From the NCBI GenBank assembly GCA_031216915.1, contig CM062297.1:531548971-531612970 (forward strand): a DNA stretch of 64,000 nucleotides, in the 5' to 3' direction. The stretch comes from Pictodentalium vernedei. Taxonomy: Eukaryota; Mollusca; Scaphopoda; Dentaliida; Dentaliidae. The position numbers and the translations under genes were made by a program. Shown piece after piece: positions 1 to 10,934 of the stretch. The notes beneath the pieces were generated by a model. That model searched no databases and was not told the DNA's origin. It saw only the letters and a program-made list of their open reading frames with translations. The stretch's first letter is position 1. Every line of letters starts with the position of its first letter.

Positions 1-233
1 AGTGCGTGAAATGTGTGCTTGTCAGACACCCAACTAATACTGAAATCATTCACCAGATGTCGGTACAATGCCTCAACTGTCTTTTTGATGAAAATATAAA
101 TATATTTCTTCATATATCTCACTTTTATCAAATATCCCCTACTTTGAATAGTATATTATGTGAAAAGAATATAACTTATTTGAGGTGAAAATCTTGATTC
201 TACAGTGTTTCAGGATTTTAGTTTGAATCAAAC

Positions 234-272
<39 letters not shown>

Positions 273-275
273 TTT
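234..275. repeat. (TTTA)n microsatellite
   Basis: About ten TTTA units just upstream of RAD54B exon A, inside the preceding intron. Confidence 0.95.
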
Positions 276-312
276 TAAATATTTGCTTTGTACTAATTGT
301 TTTTATTTCCAG

Positions 313-401
313 TTCTGTCTTCAGATTTTAAAAGTCCACTATCTGAAGGTTCAAAATCATCTCAAATCAAGTCAAATCCTTCAGTGAGAAGTTCAAATCA
401 G
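313..401 (+). CDS. RAD54B: RAD54B exon A (N-terminal domain, 3' part)
   Basis: An internal exon of 89 bases, preceded by a T-rich tract and AG at 311-312 and followed by the donor GTATGT at 402. Read with two leading bases completing a codon, it is open and ends on a whole codon (CAG), which matches the phase-0 start of the next exon at 10935. It encodes a Ser/Lys/Asn-rich stretch (starting LSSDFKSPLSEG) that fits the weakly conserved linker before the ALVMPRP motif of RAD54B. RAD54B is a SNF2-family ATP-dependent DNA translocase that works with RAD51 in homologous recombination in the nucleus. The peptide itself is too poorly conserved to identify alone; the call rests on splice sites, phase and position. 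Upstream exons lie outside the window. Confidence 0.6.
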
Positions 402-470
402 GTATGTTTATGTTTGAGATACATTTTACAACGTTTATTTGTTAATATTTAAAAGTCGGGGGCATATTGT

Positions 471-507
471 TATCCATCCATCCATCCATCCATCCATCCA
501 TCCATCC
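471..507. repeat. (ATCC)n microsatellite
   Basis: About nine ATCC units shortly after the exon A donor site. From here to about 1120 I see no gene and no clear element. Confidence 0.95.
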
Positions 508-1121
508 GCATCTGGGGTACATTCCTTGCCTGGCTAACTCCTCTCACCATTTTCAAGCTAGAACTTTTTTTTATTTCACAGGATGTTTGTATATACCAGA
601 GGTGTGCATACTGTCAGGATTTTGATTTGCTTCAATATTTCACAAAATTACAGGTTGTTGAACTTGGTCAATTTTTGTAGAATTTCACCTGTATGGTATG
701 TAGTTTGTGTGTGTGGTAAGACTTTGCGGGGGCATCATATGTGTCTAACAGACAAAGCTCACAAATCACAGTTTGCTCTTCAACCTCCTGTGTCCATGTG
801 CTGTGCGTCATATGGTGTGCAGGGACCTGCTTCAGTCTAGTTTTGCCTGTATCTTTTCCACAGAATTCTTGACTTTGTGCAAATAAAAAATTGCTGAATA
901 CATTTTGGTGGGACAAAAACATGGGCCAGCAGGCATGGACTGACCCTTTCTAAGTTTGAATGTGGCAAGACACTAATATTTTCTGGTATGCAATGCTTTA
1001 CACTCACGAAATCTCGTAAAGCAAAATAATCGAATGTGCTGTAGAATAAACTGATGGCAATAAAGCATAAAAATGCTTATTAACTCTAAACCCGCTAAGC
1101 ATTTTTAAAATATGTTTGGTC

Positions 1122-1933
1122 GAGTTGTGTTAACGGTTTGGCAACGGTCGATGTGCATCCAGGTGGGCGTCTGAGTGTCCTCGCACAGTTAGCACAATAA
1201 CTTGAACAAACATTCTCCGATTTGATTAATATTTGCCATATAGGTCTTTTGCAGTAATATCTCAAGCAAGTACAAAAACTGGCTCAGCCCAATTTATGTT
1301 ACGCACTTATGGGCCTTAATTAGTCAATTTTGCGAATTATGAGCTCGTTAGCACAATTACTTGAACAAATGTCTCCGATTTGGCTAATATTTGCCATAGA
1401 GGTCTTTTGCAATATTATCTCAAGCGGGTTTGAAAAACTGGCCAAGCCCAATTTTTTGTTACAGAGTTATGGGCCTTAATTAGTCATTTTTTTATTAATT
1501 TTGAGCTCTTTAGCACAATAACTTGAACAAACATTCTCCGATTTGACTAATATTTGCTATACAGGTCTTTTGCAAAAATATCTCAAGCTAGTTCGAAATC
1601 TGGCCCAGCTCAATTTTTCGTTACAGAGTTATGGGCATTAATTAATAAATTTTTACGAGCTTGTTAGCGCAGTAACTTGAACAAACTTTCTCCGATTTGA
1701 CTAATATTTGCCATAGAGGACTTTTGCAATAATATCTCAATCGTGTTCGAAAAATGGCAGCCCCAATTTTTCATTACAGAGTTATGAGCCTTAATTAATT
1801 TTTACAAATTCTGAACTTATTAGCATTATAACTTGAATAAAGGTTCCAGATTTGACAACCGGCATGTGATTGATAACACTCTCTGCCACCACAATTCAAT
1901 GCCTGCATCTCCGATGCATATCTCTTGTTCTCC
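1122..1933 (+). mobile_element. Non-autonomous element carrying a ~157-bp tandem array (copy 1)
   Basis: Five imperfect units with GTTAGCACAATAACTTGAA-like starts at 1188, 1347, 1509, 1663 and 1819, so a spacing of 154-162 bp. Each unit contains an ATTTGCCATA..GGTCTTTTGCAA segment and ends with a TTACAGAGTTATGGGCCTT motif. The 3' end carries a small hairpin (GCATC/GATGC at about 1910-1922) followed by CTCTTGTT. A second copy with the same ends and core lies at 49005-49706. That makes this a dispersed element rather than a local satellite. The 3' hairpin plus CTTGTT ending suggests a Helentron-like (HINE) origin, which is inference. Confidence 0.75.
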
Positions 1934-2037
1934 AAAGCGAGTTTGTGTACTCAATTTTTTTTTCTTATTTTAGTGGTAAGAGATTTCATGTCCTGTGCAG
2001 GAATATCTTCCAGCAGCATGCAAGGAGTTAACCCTTC

Positions 2038-2289
2038 ACCCGACACAAATAGGAAATGATACTTGCAAAAAAAGTTCTTGAATAGCTAAAATATTAGGGT
2101 TTTTTTTTTACCCCAAAACATAGTTTATGACTCCTCATTGGAATGAGCTCAATGAGCTTGTTCAAGTGAGGGGATAAAAGCTATGTCTTTAAAAAGTAAT
2201 AAAAAATTTAAAAAAAAAAAAATTTGAATGGTCATTTTTGTGAATACTGCTTACTGGTTTTGACCATTTTGTTAGTTAAAGGATAAAGA
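2038..2289. mobile_element. TTAA-bounded hairpin MITE (same family as 42447-42656)
   Basis: Begins TTAACCCTTCACC and has a central imperfect palindrome around 2133-2176 (CTCATTGGAA ... TTCAAGTGAG around GAGCTCAATGAGCTT). The same core occurs at 42537-42587. The right end is more diverged (TTAAAGGATAAAG). No coding capacity. Confidence 0.6.
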
Positions 2290-3363
2290 TATCTTGTCAG
2301 TGTTACCTCTTGTCTAACAAATTAAACTATCAAAAACTAATTTATTGATGTATATTTGTAAGTTATATATTTGTGCATACATGTATACTATGGGAATTAT
2401 TTGAAAGTTTAGAATTGAAAGTAGTGACCATCCATCCACTTATCAATATGGATGATATTCAGATTGCTAAACAGTCGTATGGAGGTTTGAACATTTAGGA
2501 GACCAGGGATTCTTCTGCCCTCTTTGAGAAAAGTTCTGCCGGGGCTCATGCCATTGGAAAAATTTGCGTCATGAAGGCTCCAGCTGGGAATTTTTGGTTT
2601 TCTGAGGGCTTATGACCACCCCGTTCAGGACACCAATTGTGAATTAAATTTTTGTATGAGTGGGGACTGAGATTGGGGAAATTTTTTATTTGAATTGGGG
2701 GAAAAATCATGCCCAAATGCCATTGGGAAAGGGCTCCATATTCAGTCCCTGCAAGTACCCAAAATGATCACTGGCATTTCTCAAGCATGGCACACTTGAA
2801 AAATATCTCACATATTTTAAGTTTAATTGGACAGAGCTAAATTTTGTTGAAAAATATGTGTGGTTGGAAATTGATATCATTTTTCAGTTTTCAGTAACAC
2901 AAAGCAATTTTTAAGTGACATCTTGTTACTGCTTTACCAGGCCTGGAAATGTCCCAAATCCTAGTTTCTTCTGCCTTTGAAATGCCTGGAATTTCTGTTG
3001 AAAATGGCTTTGAAAGGCCATATATTTACCATTCAGAAGTGAAGAAACCCTCTTAGGCTCTTCTTGTTGATTGGCAACTAAGTTAATTTGTCTGTCAGTT
3101 ACCATCCCCTGTTTAGTTGTTCTCTCCATGCTCTTCAGCTTCCTCCACCCATGAAATATTCCTTCACAATTTTACACATACTGTTGACAATGGTTTTGAA
3201 GCACATAAACAAACAAACTCAACTAGTTACAATAAGTTAATTGAATGCTGTACCACAAATTTGAGTTATAAAGAAGAAATTGTTTTTGTTTCTAGAATAT
3301 TATTTTATTTTTTTTTCTCTCTTTTTGCCTTTTATCCTGATTGGAGCCGTATTTGCCTTTTTT
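2290..3363. other. Intron sequence, no gene seen
   Basis: AT-rich intron of RAD54B. A possible degraded short element with CAGGGA-type ends lies at about 2507-2751, but its ends and target duplication are not convincing. No coding or RNA gene is supported. Confidence 0.6.
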
Positions 3364-5174
3364 AGCTCAACTTTGGCAAAGCCAAATTTGAGCTTATACC
3401 ATGGCCAGTTGTCTGTCTGTCCGTCAACAATTCAATACGGCTCGGGCTAGAGGCCGTATTTATGAACCGATCTTTACGAAAATTCTTGGGTACCTCTGTT
3501 ATGACTGTGGGACGAGAACGAGTGTTTTTGGGTCCGATCCGAAATTCAAGTTGGCCGCCAGCCACCATTTTGTACCAACGATGCAGAAATCTGTTTTTTG
3601 TACAGAACTTTCATATGAAAGCGCTGATTTGAATAATTTTTTGTATGAATGTGTAGTACCATGGGATACATCACATATAATACGGGATTTTTTCTCGTAC
3701 GTAAATTATGCAAATTAGACTAACTTTGATGTATTTAGTGTTACTTTCAGCACTGTAAGTGCAAATGCCAATACGGCTCGGGCTAGAGGCTGTATTTATA
3801 AACCGATCTTTACGAAACTTCTTGGGTACCTTTGGTATCACCGTTGGACGAGAACGAGTGTTTTTGGGTGCAGTCCGAAATTCAAGATGGCCGATGGCAG
3901 CCATTTTGTACAAAATTAGGTGCAATCAGAGTTTTGCACAGAACTTCCATAGGAAAGTGCTGACTTGAATAATTTTTTGTGTGAATGTTTAGTACCATGG
4001 GATACATCACATATAATACGGGTTTTTTTCTCATGCAGAAATTATGCAAATTAGATGAATTTTGATTTTTTCAGTGCTACTTACACACAGTAAGTTCACA
4101 TGTCAATACGGCTCGGGCTCGAGGCTGTATTTATCAACCGATCTTCACGAAACTTCATGGGTACCTTTGTTATCACCTTGGGATGAGAACGAGTGTTTCT
4201 GAGTGCGGTCCAAAATTCAAGATGGCTGCCAGTGGCCATTTCGTACCGAAATTCGGTCTAATCAGTTTTTTGTGCACAACTTCCATACGGCTCAGGCTAG
4301 AGGCCGTATTTATGAACCGATCTTTACGAAACTTCTTGGGGACCTTTGTTATCACCGTGGGATGAGAACGAGTGCTTTTGGGTGTGGTCCGAAATTCAAG
4401 ATGGCCACCAGCAGCCATTTTGTACCAAAATTAGTGCAATCAGTCTTTTGTACAGAACTTCTGCATGAAAGTTCTGATTTGAATAAATTTTTGTATGAAT
4501 GTTTAGTAAAATGGAATACTTCACATACAGTACAGGTTTTTTCTCATGCAGAAATTATGCAAATTAGATGAATTTTGATTTATTTAGTGCTACTTATACA
4601 CTGTAAGTGCACATGTCAATGCGGCTCGGGCTAGAGGCTGTATTTATCAACCGATCTTCACAAAACTTCTTGGGTACCTTTGTTATCACCTTGGGACGAG
4701 AACGAGTGTTTTTGAGTGGGGTCCAAAATTCAAGATGGCTGCCAGTGGCCATTTTGTACCGAATTAGGTCCAATCAGTTTTTTGTCACAACTTCTATACA
4801 GCTCGTATTTATGAACTGCTCTTCATGAAACTTTTTGGGTACCTTTGTTTTTTTCTTGGGACAGGAATGAGTGTGTTTTGGGGTGCCTTTGTTATCACTG
4901 TGCTATGAGAACAAATATTTTGGGGTTCAGTCAGACCCACTCTGGGACTCAAAGATTTCTTTTCTAGTTTAGCATCTGACTGTCACCCACCTTTACAATA
5001 CTTTACCTATACATTTGTTACAGGATACGGCCGGTATTTATGTACAGACCGTTACAATACTTTATATGTACATTTGTTATCAGGTCATTACCTAGATGTT
5101 TGTCATTGCTGTGTCACATACAAAACATGTACATGTCTTGACAAGTTGAGCTACAGTGTCATTGACACTTTCAT
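3364..5174 (+). mobile_element. Non-autonomous element with ~335-bp tandem array; 5' and 3' hairpins
   Basis: The left end folds back on itself (AGCTCAACTTTGGC at 3364-3377 against GCCAAATTTGAGCT at 3381-3394) and is followed by a GTCTGTC-rich stretch. Units starting CAATACGGCTCGGGCTAGAGG recur at 3433, 3769, 4104 and 4617 (spacing about 335 bp, or two intervals adding to that), with shortened units at 4283 and 4795. The right end carries AAGTTGAGCTA (5143-5153, the inverted form of the left end) and the hairpin AGTGTCATTGACACT (5155-5169). The same right end closes the element at 37234-40980. The repeat is open in several frames for 60-120 codons, which is repeat periodicity rather than a gene. 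Confidence 0.8.
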
Positions 5175-5745
5175 TTGGTTTTTTGTATGGATATGTCAGG
5201 AATGTTGTATTTTTTTTACTTCTTTCATATTATCTTATACCTGCACTCATTAAACATCTAATATCTTTTCAACATTCACATAATAAAACACTGCTACATA
5301 TGGTTTGAATATTTTAGGCTCTGCAAAATGTTTCCTGTAACACGATGAATTCTTTAGGGGAAGTATTCTAATATCAGAAATCACTTCGATCCAAATGTAA
5401 ATGAAAGGGTACCAGAATGCATTGTGAGGTTTGGAAAACTTGATAAATCATTTGAGATCAACTTGTATTTATCAGTGTTTTAATTAACTGAAGCTTTGAG
5501 ATCTTTTCAAATTCCTTTGCATACCAGGGGCACATACCAATAGGCATGAGTTTTAAAATGTTTCCCGCTAACAAAATATTTGTCACAATCTGATAAAGTT
5601 TGGTGGTTAGCTGTAAGGCTTGTAAAAAAAGAATTCTTGTTTCTCGGACACCTCCCTCGCCATAAAAAAAATCTTCCTTATCACTTTTTTGTCACCTGGA
5701 AATCTCTTCTATGACAATGTTTAGCACTTGTAGAACAAATATTTT

Positions 5746-5804
5746 ACCAACTATACCTTGTTTGACAGAGCTCGCAGAGCTCTGTCAAACAAGATATAGT
5801 TGGT
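5746..5804. repeat. Near-perfect hairpin, TTTGACAGAGCTC family
   Basis: ACCAACTATACCTTG plus TTTGACAGAGCTC pairs with its complement ending at 5804; a few bases form the loop. The same TTTGACAGAG/CTCTGTCAAA core sits at 10376-10426 and in the TTAA-bounded elements at 50475-50690 and 55922-56116. It is probably the centre of a MITE whose outer ends are diverged here. Confidence 0.8.
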
Positions 5805-6324
5805 TAAATTTTCAACTACGTTATGGGAAATTTTCAATACTGAAAACATTGGTTTGCCACATAATAGTGTAAGTAGTTAAATTTCTTATTGCAACTATTT
5901 TCAGAACTGTTTTGTGAATAAACAACAAAAAAAGCCTCCCTTCCTCATTATAAAATTGAGGAGAAATTGCCTGAGAAACAATAAATTTTTTTGTGGGCCT
6001 AAACTGCAATAATTTTTTTTTCACTCAGCAGAAACTTATGTATTGTCAAATAGACACCATACAAAACCTGAATTCAGGTATGGCCTTTCCACCCTTTTCA
6101 TAGCACCTGGATATCATATAGCAGCACTGAAATAGTTAATAACTTTCTGTTGCTACAGAACAGTTTTTCAAATCTTTGAAAGTCCTTGAAATTAGAGCTA
6201 AATTTCAAGACCTGTACTCCTAATGGTCTTGAAAAAATACCCGAAAGCATTGTGTACTTTGACTACTTTTGTTCTGTATCCTTTTTGCTTCACCAACTTT
6301 GATTTCTTATCAACCTACCCACAC

Positions 6325-6565
6325 TTGTTTACTACAGGCTTGCACTACAGTGGAAGTCCCTAACTCGGATAATGTACTCTCTATTTATGTCTTTCCCAAG
6401 CAATTTGGGAAAGAAAAGTGGTGCAAAAGCACCAAGAAAAAATAAGCCAAAACTGAGTTGAGTGCAACCGGCGCAGACCCAGTACAGGACGCTCTCTTCC
6501 AAGTTCAACTCCACGACTTCCGTTGCCAGTGCGCATATGCGTCGCTAATGACTCATTCTTTTTTT
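6325..6565 (+). repeat. E7 left inverted terminal repeat
   Basis: Reverse complement of 9818-10066 with scattered differences. It contains a hairpin (TTTCCCAAGCAATTTGGGAAA) and a GTGCAAAAGCAC palindrome. It likely includes the element promoter, as in other DIRS elements (inference). Confidence 0.9.
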
Positions 6566-6739
6566 TCTGAGACACGTGAAGGATGTGTCTCCGCCATATG
6601 CATTATGAAACAGTGATAATTCAACTCGTCGATAATGGTTTTCCTGTGAGTGGAATTATCCATCTGAAGATCGTATAATAACAGGACTGTGTTTTATATA
6701 TTCTCGTTAATATTTTCAACCACATTCTCATTCCGGTAA

Positions 6740-6830
6740 GTGCCGGCAGGTTAGAGGGAAGTCACAGGATTCTTCATTCAGTAGAGGAGGTGGTTTCTCC
6801 TCTCGCGGGTCTCTTCGGGGCTCGAACTGA
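6740..6830 (+). pseudogene. E7 Gag C-terminal tail remnant
   Basis: About 30 codons ending in a Gly/Arg/Ser-rich stretch (RGGGFSSRGSLRGSN) and a TGA at 6828-6830. This matches in character and position the basic GRRGFSYRRPRRSRR tail that ends the full-length Gag at 62394. The rest of gag is absent: the left terminal repeat is followed almost directly by this tail. Confidence 0.7.
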
Positions 6831-8507
6831 AGGTCCTCACCTCGATTCGTCCAGGTTGGAGGAAGGATAGCAGAGTTCGCAGACCATTGGGCCACCATCT
6901 CATCCGATCCTTGGGTGTTAGATGTTGTTCGGTCCGGGCTGCGAATATCCTTCCGAAGGCACCCCACTCTGTCCAAAGTGCGTCTTCCAACCACAGTTCC
7001 TTCAGACGTTTTACGTCGGGAGCTTTTGTCCACGGAGATAGACAATCTCCTGGCCAAGGGGGCGATCGAGGTTGTCAAGAACATTCAGTCAGTGGGGTTT
7101 TATTCCCACTTGTTCTTGGTGCCGAAGAAGGGCGGCCGACTCTGACCGGTTATCGATCTGAGTATCCTGAACCAGTCTTTCATTGCTCCCAAGTTCAGCA
7201 TGGAGACTTTCAGGTCGGTCTGCCTTTCCATTCACCAGAGAGATTTCGCTTCCAACATCAACCTGCGAGATGCCTACTTTTACGTTCCGATTCATCGGGT
7301 GTCGCGGAAGTATCTCAGGTTCGCTTTTCTGGGGGGAGTTTACAAGTTGAAGGCCATGCCTTTCGGCCTCAACCTGGCTCCTTGGGCCTTCACCCGACTG
7401 ATGTCGCATGTGATAGCCTTCCATCGCACACAGTCCAGGGTGACTACTTCGGCATATCTAGACGATATCCTCCAGAGGCATTCCAATGCTGCCTTACTGG
7501 AGTTGGATGTTGACACTCTGTTGAGCTTGCTCACGTCGCTAGGATTCAGAGTCAACGAGGAGAAGTCGGATCTGGTCCCCTTTCAGTCGTTTTGTCATCT
7601 GGGGATGGCCTTCCGCACTCAGTTCAATACGGTGGCGGTTCCCCAGGCCAGGGCTGTGATTCTCTCAGCTTTTGCTCTGACTCTGTTCCCAGTCCACATC
7701 CGCGACAGCACGGGGTATTCTCCGGCTGCTCGGTCTCTGCGGTTCAGTGACGGATCTCATTCCTCTAGGTCGGCTGCATGTCAGACCTCTCCAACTCTTT
7801 CTGCTCAGACGTTGGAGGCTGAATGTCGATTCTCTGGATCTGGTGCTTCAGTTACCAGATTCTCTTATCCTCACCTTCTCCACTGGACGAATGTTCAGTG
7901 GATAACGCAGGGTGTCCCGTTGGACTTACCCACGTCCGATCGCGTTCTGATGGCAGATGTCAGCGATCTCGGATGGGGTGCGACGTTGGATCCTCTAGGT
8001 CTTTCCCTTCACGGGATGTGGGACCAGGATCGGGCATCTCTACACATCAACCAGAAGGAGCTTCTTGCTCTTCTGAGTTTCAGGCAGTGGATCCCTCACC
8101 TGTCGAATCGTCAGGTCCTTCTGTTGTTCGACAATTCGACAGTGGTTGCTTACATTCGGAACCAGGGTGGCATGCACTCTGTTCCAGTGTACGAATTGGC
8201 TCGGGATCTTCTACTGCTTGCTCAGGATGTCAACGCCGGGGTCGTTGTTCATCACATTCCCGGTCGTCTGAACATCCTAGCCGGCTCCCTGTTCCGACGG
8301 GGCAGGTTCTTTTCCACCGAGTGGATGCTCCACATGGTGGTGTTCCATCGATCTCTTTGCAACTCGTTGGAACGAACCATCTGGTAGACACTTTCGTGTC
8401 CCCGTGTCCAGATGCTCCGGCTTTTGCCATGGACGCTCTGGCCCTCCTTTGGGACAGTCTTGTCGGCTACGCCTTCCTGCCGGTGCGGATTCCGCCTCAG
8501 GTGCTAT
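6831..8507 (+). pseudogene. E7 DIRS reverse transcriptase-RNase H (one stop, minor frame damage)
   Basis: One frame is open from 6831 to 8387 except for a TGA at 7143, where the family reads arginine (GRL-stop-PVIDLS; CGA to TGA is a likely CpG decay). Visible features in order: AEFADHWATISSDPWV N-terminal block; VPKKGGRL.PVIDLS; the palm motif MPFGLNLAPWAFT; the catalytic SAYLDDIL; GFRVNEEKSDLVP; an RNase H domain with MADVSDLGWGATL, NQKELLALL, LFDNSTVVAYIRNQGG and HHIPGRLN. The expected Asp-Ala pair of the first RNase H motif reads ADVSD here. The connection region (about 7670-7840) is scrambled relative to the intact copy, consistent with two compensating indels. The tail continues in another frame to 8507 (SPCPDAPAFAMDAL..GYAFLPV). 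There is no aspartic protease or integrase, as expected for DIRS. Confidence 0.88.
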
Positions 8508-8769
8508 GAACCTGCAGTCGTCGTATCCTTTCGATCACACCCCTGTCGCCTCAGTGGGTGTGGATCAATCTGCTCCGCTCTCTGTTAGCAGCGGTTCCGG
8601 CATGTCTCCCTCTATGTCGTGACTTTCTTTGCCAAAGTCGCCCGAGGAGGTTTCAAGTTGACCCGACTTCATTGTGCCTTCGCACATGTCTTTTATCGAG
8701 TCCTGTCTCTTCCGTAGTGGTTTTTCGAGACAAGTAGTGGAGTTGCTTTTCTTCTTCAAGGAGTCACTC

Positions 8770-9380
8770 ACTCCACTGGTTTAACCTCTGTGGCTAAGTA
8801 GAAGGTTCTTCTGTCGATGGTGTGCGATCACTCTGTTGCTTCTGTCACTCCTTCGATCACACCGCTTGCAGAGTTTCTGGTATATGTTTGTTTCTGGGGG
8901 TCTCCAGCAATGGGTACAAGTCCATGCTTTGGAGACCTTTTTCATATGTGGTACCACATTGTTTCGACACTCATCCTTGCCTCTCCAAGCTTGTTCAGCT
9001 CTTTTCCTTGAAAAGGCCTAGGACTTTGCAGTTTACTCCAAGATGGACACTTTCTTGGGCGCTGCTCTGCTTGGGGGTGGGGGGCGGGGGCGTTCGCACC
9101 TTTATCCTGGATGGATATGCACTTTCTCACATGCTAGATCTCTCCTGCATCCATTTCTCGATGGATTTGTCTTGCTATTCGTACAGCTTCCGCTCGTCTA
9201 GCTACTGGTGATGGTATTATCAATTGTTTTTTCTGCCATGAGGTGCGTGCATTGTCTTCCTCACGGGACTTTTACTAACTCCGTCATGTTGTCGGATGTT
9301 ATACTGGCAGCCTACTGGAGAAATGCTACCTTCTCCATTTATCTGCGACAGTTGCAAGAGCCGACAGACAACCTTTGTCC
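8770..9380 (+). pseudogene. E7 tyrosine recombinase remnant
   Basis: Frame-shifted remains of a YR-type recombinase, which in DIRS elements integrates the circular DNA. The C-terminal catalytic core is recognisable: an HEVRALSSSRDF block (the HxxR motif) encoded from about 9236, then in another frame VMLSDVILAAYWRNATFSIYLRQLQE, whose YLR holds the presumed nucleophilic tyrosine. The N-terminal half is too broken to align by eye. It lies after RT-RNase H and ends before the internal complementary region at 9647, the usual order in animal DIRS elements. Confidence 0.7.
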
Positions 9381-9646
9381 TACGGGCCCTCTTTCTTCGG
9401 CTCAGGCTGTTGTCTATCCCAACCATTCATCTTTTTACAGGGTCAGTTCCAGCTCCGTGCTGTTACTGCCCTTTCTGTCTGTGCGTCGCACAGAACCATA
9501 CGCCTCATCTTTCATTGGCTTTTACTAATGTTTGTGATGCTATGGTTGATAAGCCTTGGGACCTCTTCCGTCTGTTCACGGTTCCAGTGCACTTGGGTTA
9601 TGTGTAGGGTTGGTTATGCGATTCCCTCCAGCCTATTGTCTATTCA

Positions 9647-9737
9647 GCCTGTAGTAAACAATTGTGGGTAGGTTGATAAGAAATTTAAATTTTATAGTAA
9701 ATTTCCTTTCTTATTATACCTACCACAATTGTTTACA
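9647..9737. repeat. E7 internal complementary region
   Basis: CCTGTAGTAAACAATTGTGG...GATAAGAAATTT is the complement of the left end at 6301-6342, and AAATTTTATAGTAAATTTCC...ACAATTGTTTAC is the complement of the right end at 10042-10102. The two halves abut, as expected for the template that restores DIRS termini during circle formation. Confidence 0.9.
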
Positions 9738-9817
9738 TGGAGGCCCTCCCGTCTTCTTATACGGGTAAGAATCCTTCCTCCCTGCTGATCACATAACTCT
9801 AACGTTGGCGGATTCAA

Positions 9818-10066
9818 AAAGAATGAGTCATTAGCAACGCATATGCACTCTGGCAACGGAAGTCGTGGAGTTGTACTTGGAAGAGAGCGTCCTGTACTGG
9901 GTCTGCGCCGGTTGCACTCGACCCAGTTTTGGCTTATTTTTTCTTAGTGCTTTTGCACCACTTTTCTTTCCCAAATTGCTTGGGAAAGACAAAAATAGAG
10001 AGTATATTATCCGAGTTGGGAACTTCCACTGCAGTGCAAGCCTGTAGTAAACAATTGTGGTAGGTA
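9818..10066 (-). repeat. E7 right inverted terminal repeat
   Basis: Inverted copy of 6325-6565. A 60-codon frame appears in each arm (outward facing), but most differences between the two change the peptide, so I do not call a gene. Confidence 0.9.
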
Positions 10067-10142
10067 TAATAAGAAAGGAAATTTACTATAAAATTTAAAT
10101 TTCTACCAGACATACATTTTATTTGTTCAGATTGAAGTGTTT

Positions 10143-10360
10143 TTAACTCTTAACCTGCTGAGTATTTTCAAGATATTTCTCCTTAAATCTAGTTATGGCT
10201 GCTAAACAGCAGCCATGATTAGATTTGATGAAAAATGTCATCTAAATTTCACTCAAGAAATCATTGGTGAAAAACTCCATCCAATTTACAGAAGGAAAAT
10301 TTTAATAAATGTGCCCAAATGATACTTATTTCAGTGGCAAATGAAATCCTGTCCTGGGCG
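10143..10360. mobile_element. MITE with ATGGCTGCT/AGCAGCCAT core (copy 1)
   Basis: Starts TTAACTCTTAACCTGCTGAGTATTTT and has the core palindrome ATGGCTGCT-aaac-AGCAGCCAT at 10195-10216. An inverted relative, interrupted by another insert, lies at 41900-42407. The right end (TCCTGTCCTGGGC) matches the left side of that copy. Confidence 0.65.
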
Positions 10361-10375
10361 GTAAGGCTTTCATCA

Positions 10376-10426
10376 TTTTCATATTGTTTGACAGAGCTCA
10401 AGGAGCTCTGTCAAACAATATGAAAA
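10376..10426. repeat. Perfect hairpin, TTTGACAGAGCTC family
   Basis: TTTTCATATTGTTTGACAGA on the left pairs with its exact complement on the right around a GCTCAAGGAGC centre. Same family as 5746-5804. Confidence 0.85.
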
Positions 10427-10934
10427 TGGTTAATTTGTCATTTCTGCATGAAAGTAATAACAATGAAGGCAATAGTATTAGTAACCTATCAGGGTGATTA
10501 GTGTTCAACAACTTAGAATCATAACTGAACCCTTTGCTTGATGCCACAGCCATGGGCTATTAAGTAATGTTCATAAAATTTTTATTACTTTTTTCAAATT
10601 TCATTTTCAAAGCTGCTTTTGTCCCCTCTGTGAAACAAGCTGGTTGGTCTAATTCCAATACCCTGTCATTAGTTATTTTTGCGTGGCAAAAATACTTTTG
10701 TTTTAGTCATTCCAAGAAATTTTTATTCAAGTGCTGTTTTCTAGTCATGTTAGATGAAGAGTTAAAACAATAATTATTTTCTTTTCCTTTTATCGTTCTT
10801 GTTTGTTCTTCTGTTTATTCTCAAAACATCACTGAAAATTCTTTAATTAAATGATGAAAGATCCTTGAAAGTCTTCAAATTCAATTCTTGAAATTGTGGT
10901 GTTGGATAATGAATACTTTTTTCATCTTATTCAG

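Larger units (their letters stand above)
6301..10102 (+). mobile_element. DIRS-like tyrosine-recombinase retrotransposon, compact copy (E7)
   Basis: A 3.8-kb element with ~240-bp inverted terminal repeats (6325-6565 and 9818-10066, both containing CGACTTCCGTTGCCAG-type sequence on opposite strands). An internal complementary region at 9647-9737 reproduces the two termini joined end to end. It encodes only the tail of Gag, an RT-RNase H frame with one stop, and a broken tyrosine recombinase. Inverted terminal repeats, internal complementary region, YLDDIL reverse transcriptase and YR motifs together define the DIRS order. Most of gag is missing, so this copy could not act alone. It belongs to a different subfamily from the other DIRS copies here, since its terminal repeats are unrelated to theirs. 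Confidence 0.9.

Noticed and set aside
2507-2751. hAT-like element with CAGGGATTC and GAATATTCAGTCCCTG-type ends
   Set aside because: Inverted ends match over only a few bases and no 8-bp duplication is found.
3401-4828. Overlapping open frames of 60-122 codons on both strands with peptides such as GRIYEPIFTKLLG
   Set aside because: They repeat with the 335-bp unit, occur on both strands, and carry frame-changing differences between units; this is repeat periodicity.
6332-10047. Nearly matching 60-codon frames in the two E7 terminal repeats (6332-6514 minus, 9865-10047 plus)
   Set aside because: They follow from the inverted repeat; the differences mostly change amino acids and no other copy supports a protein.
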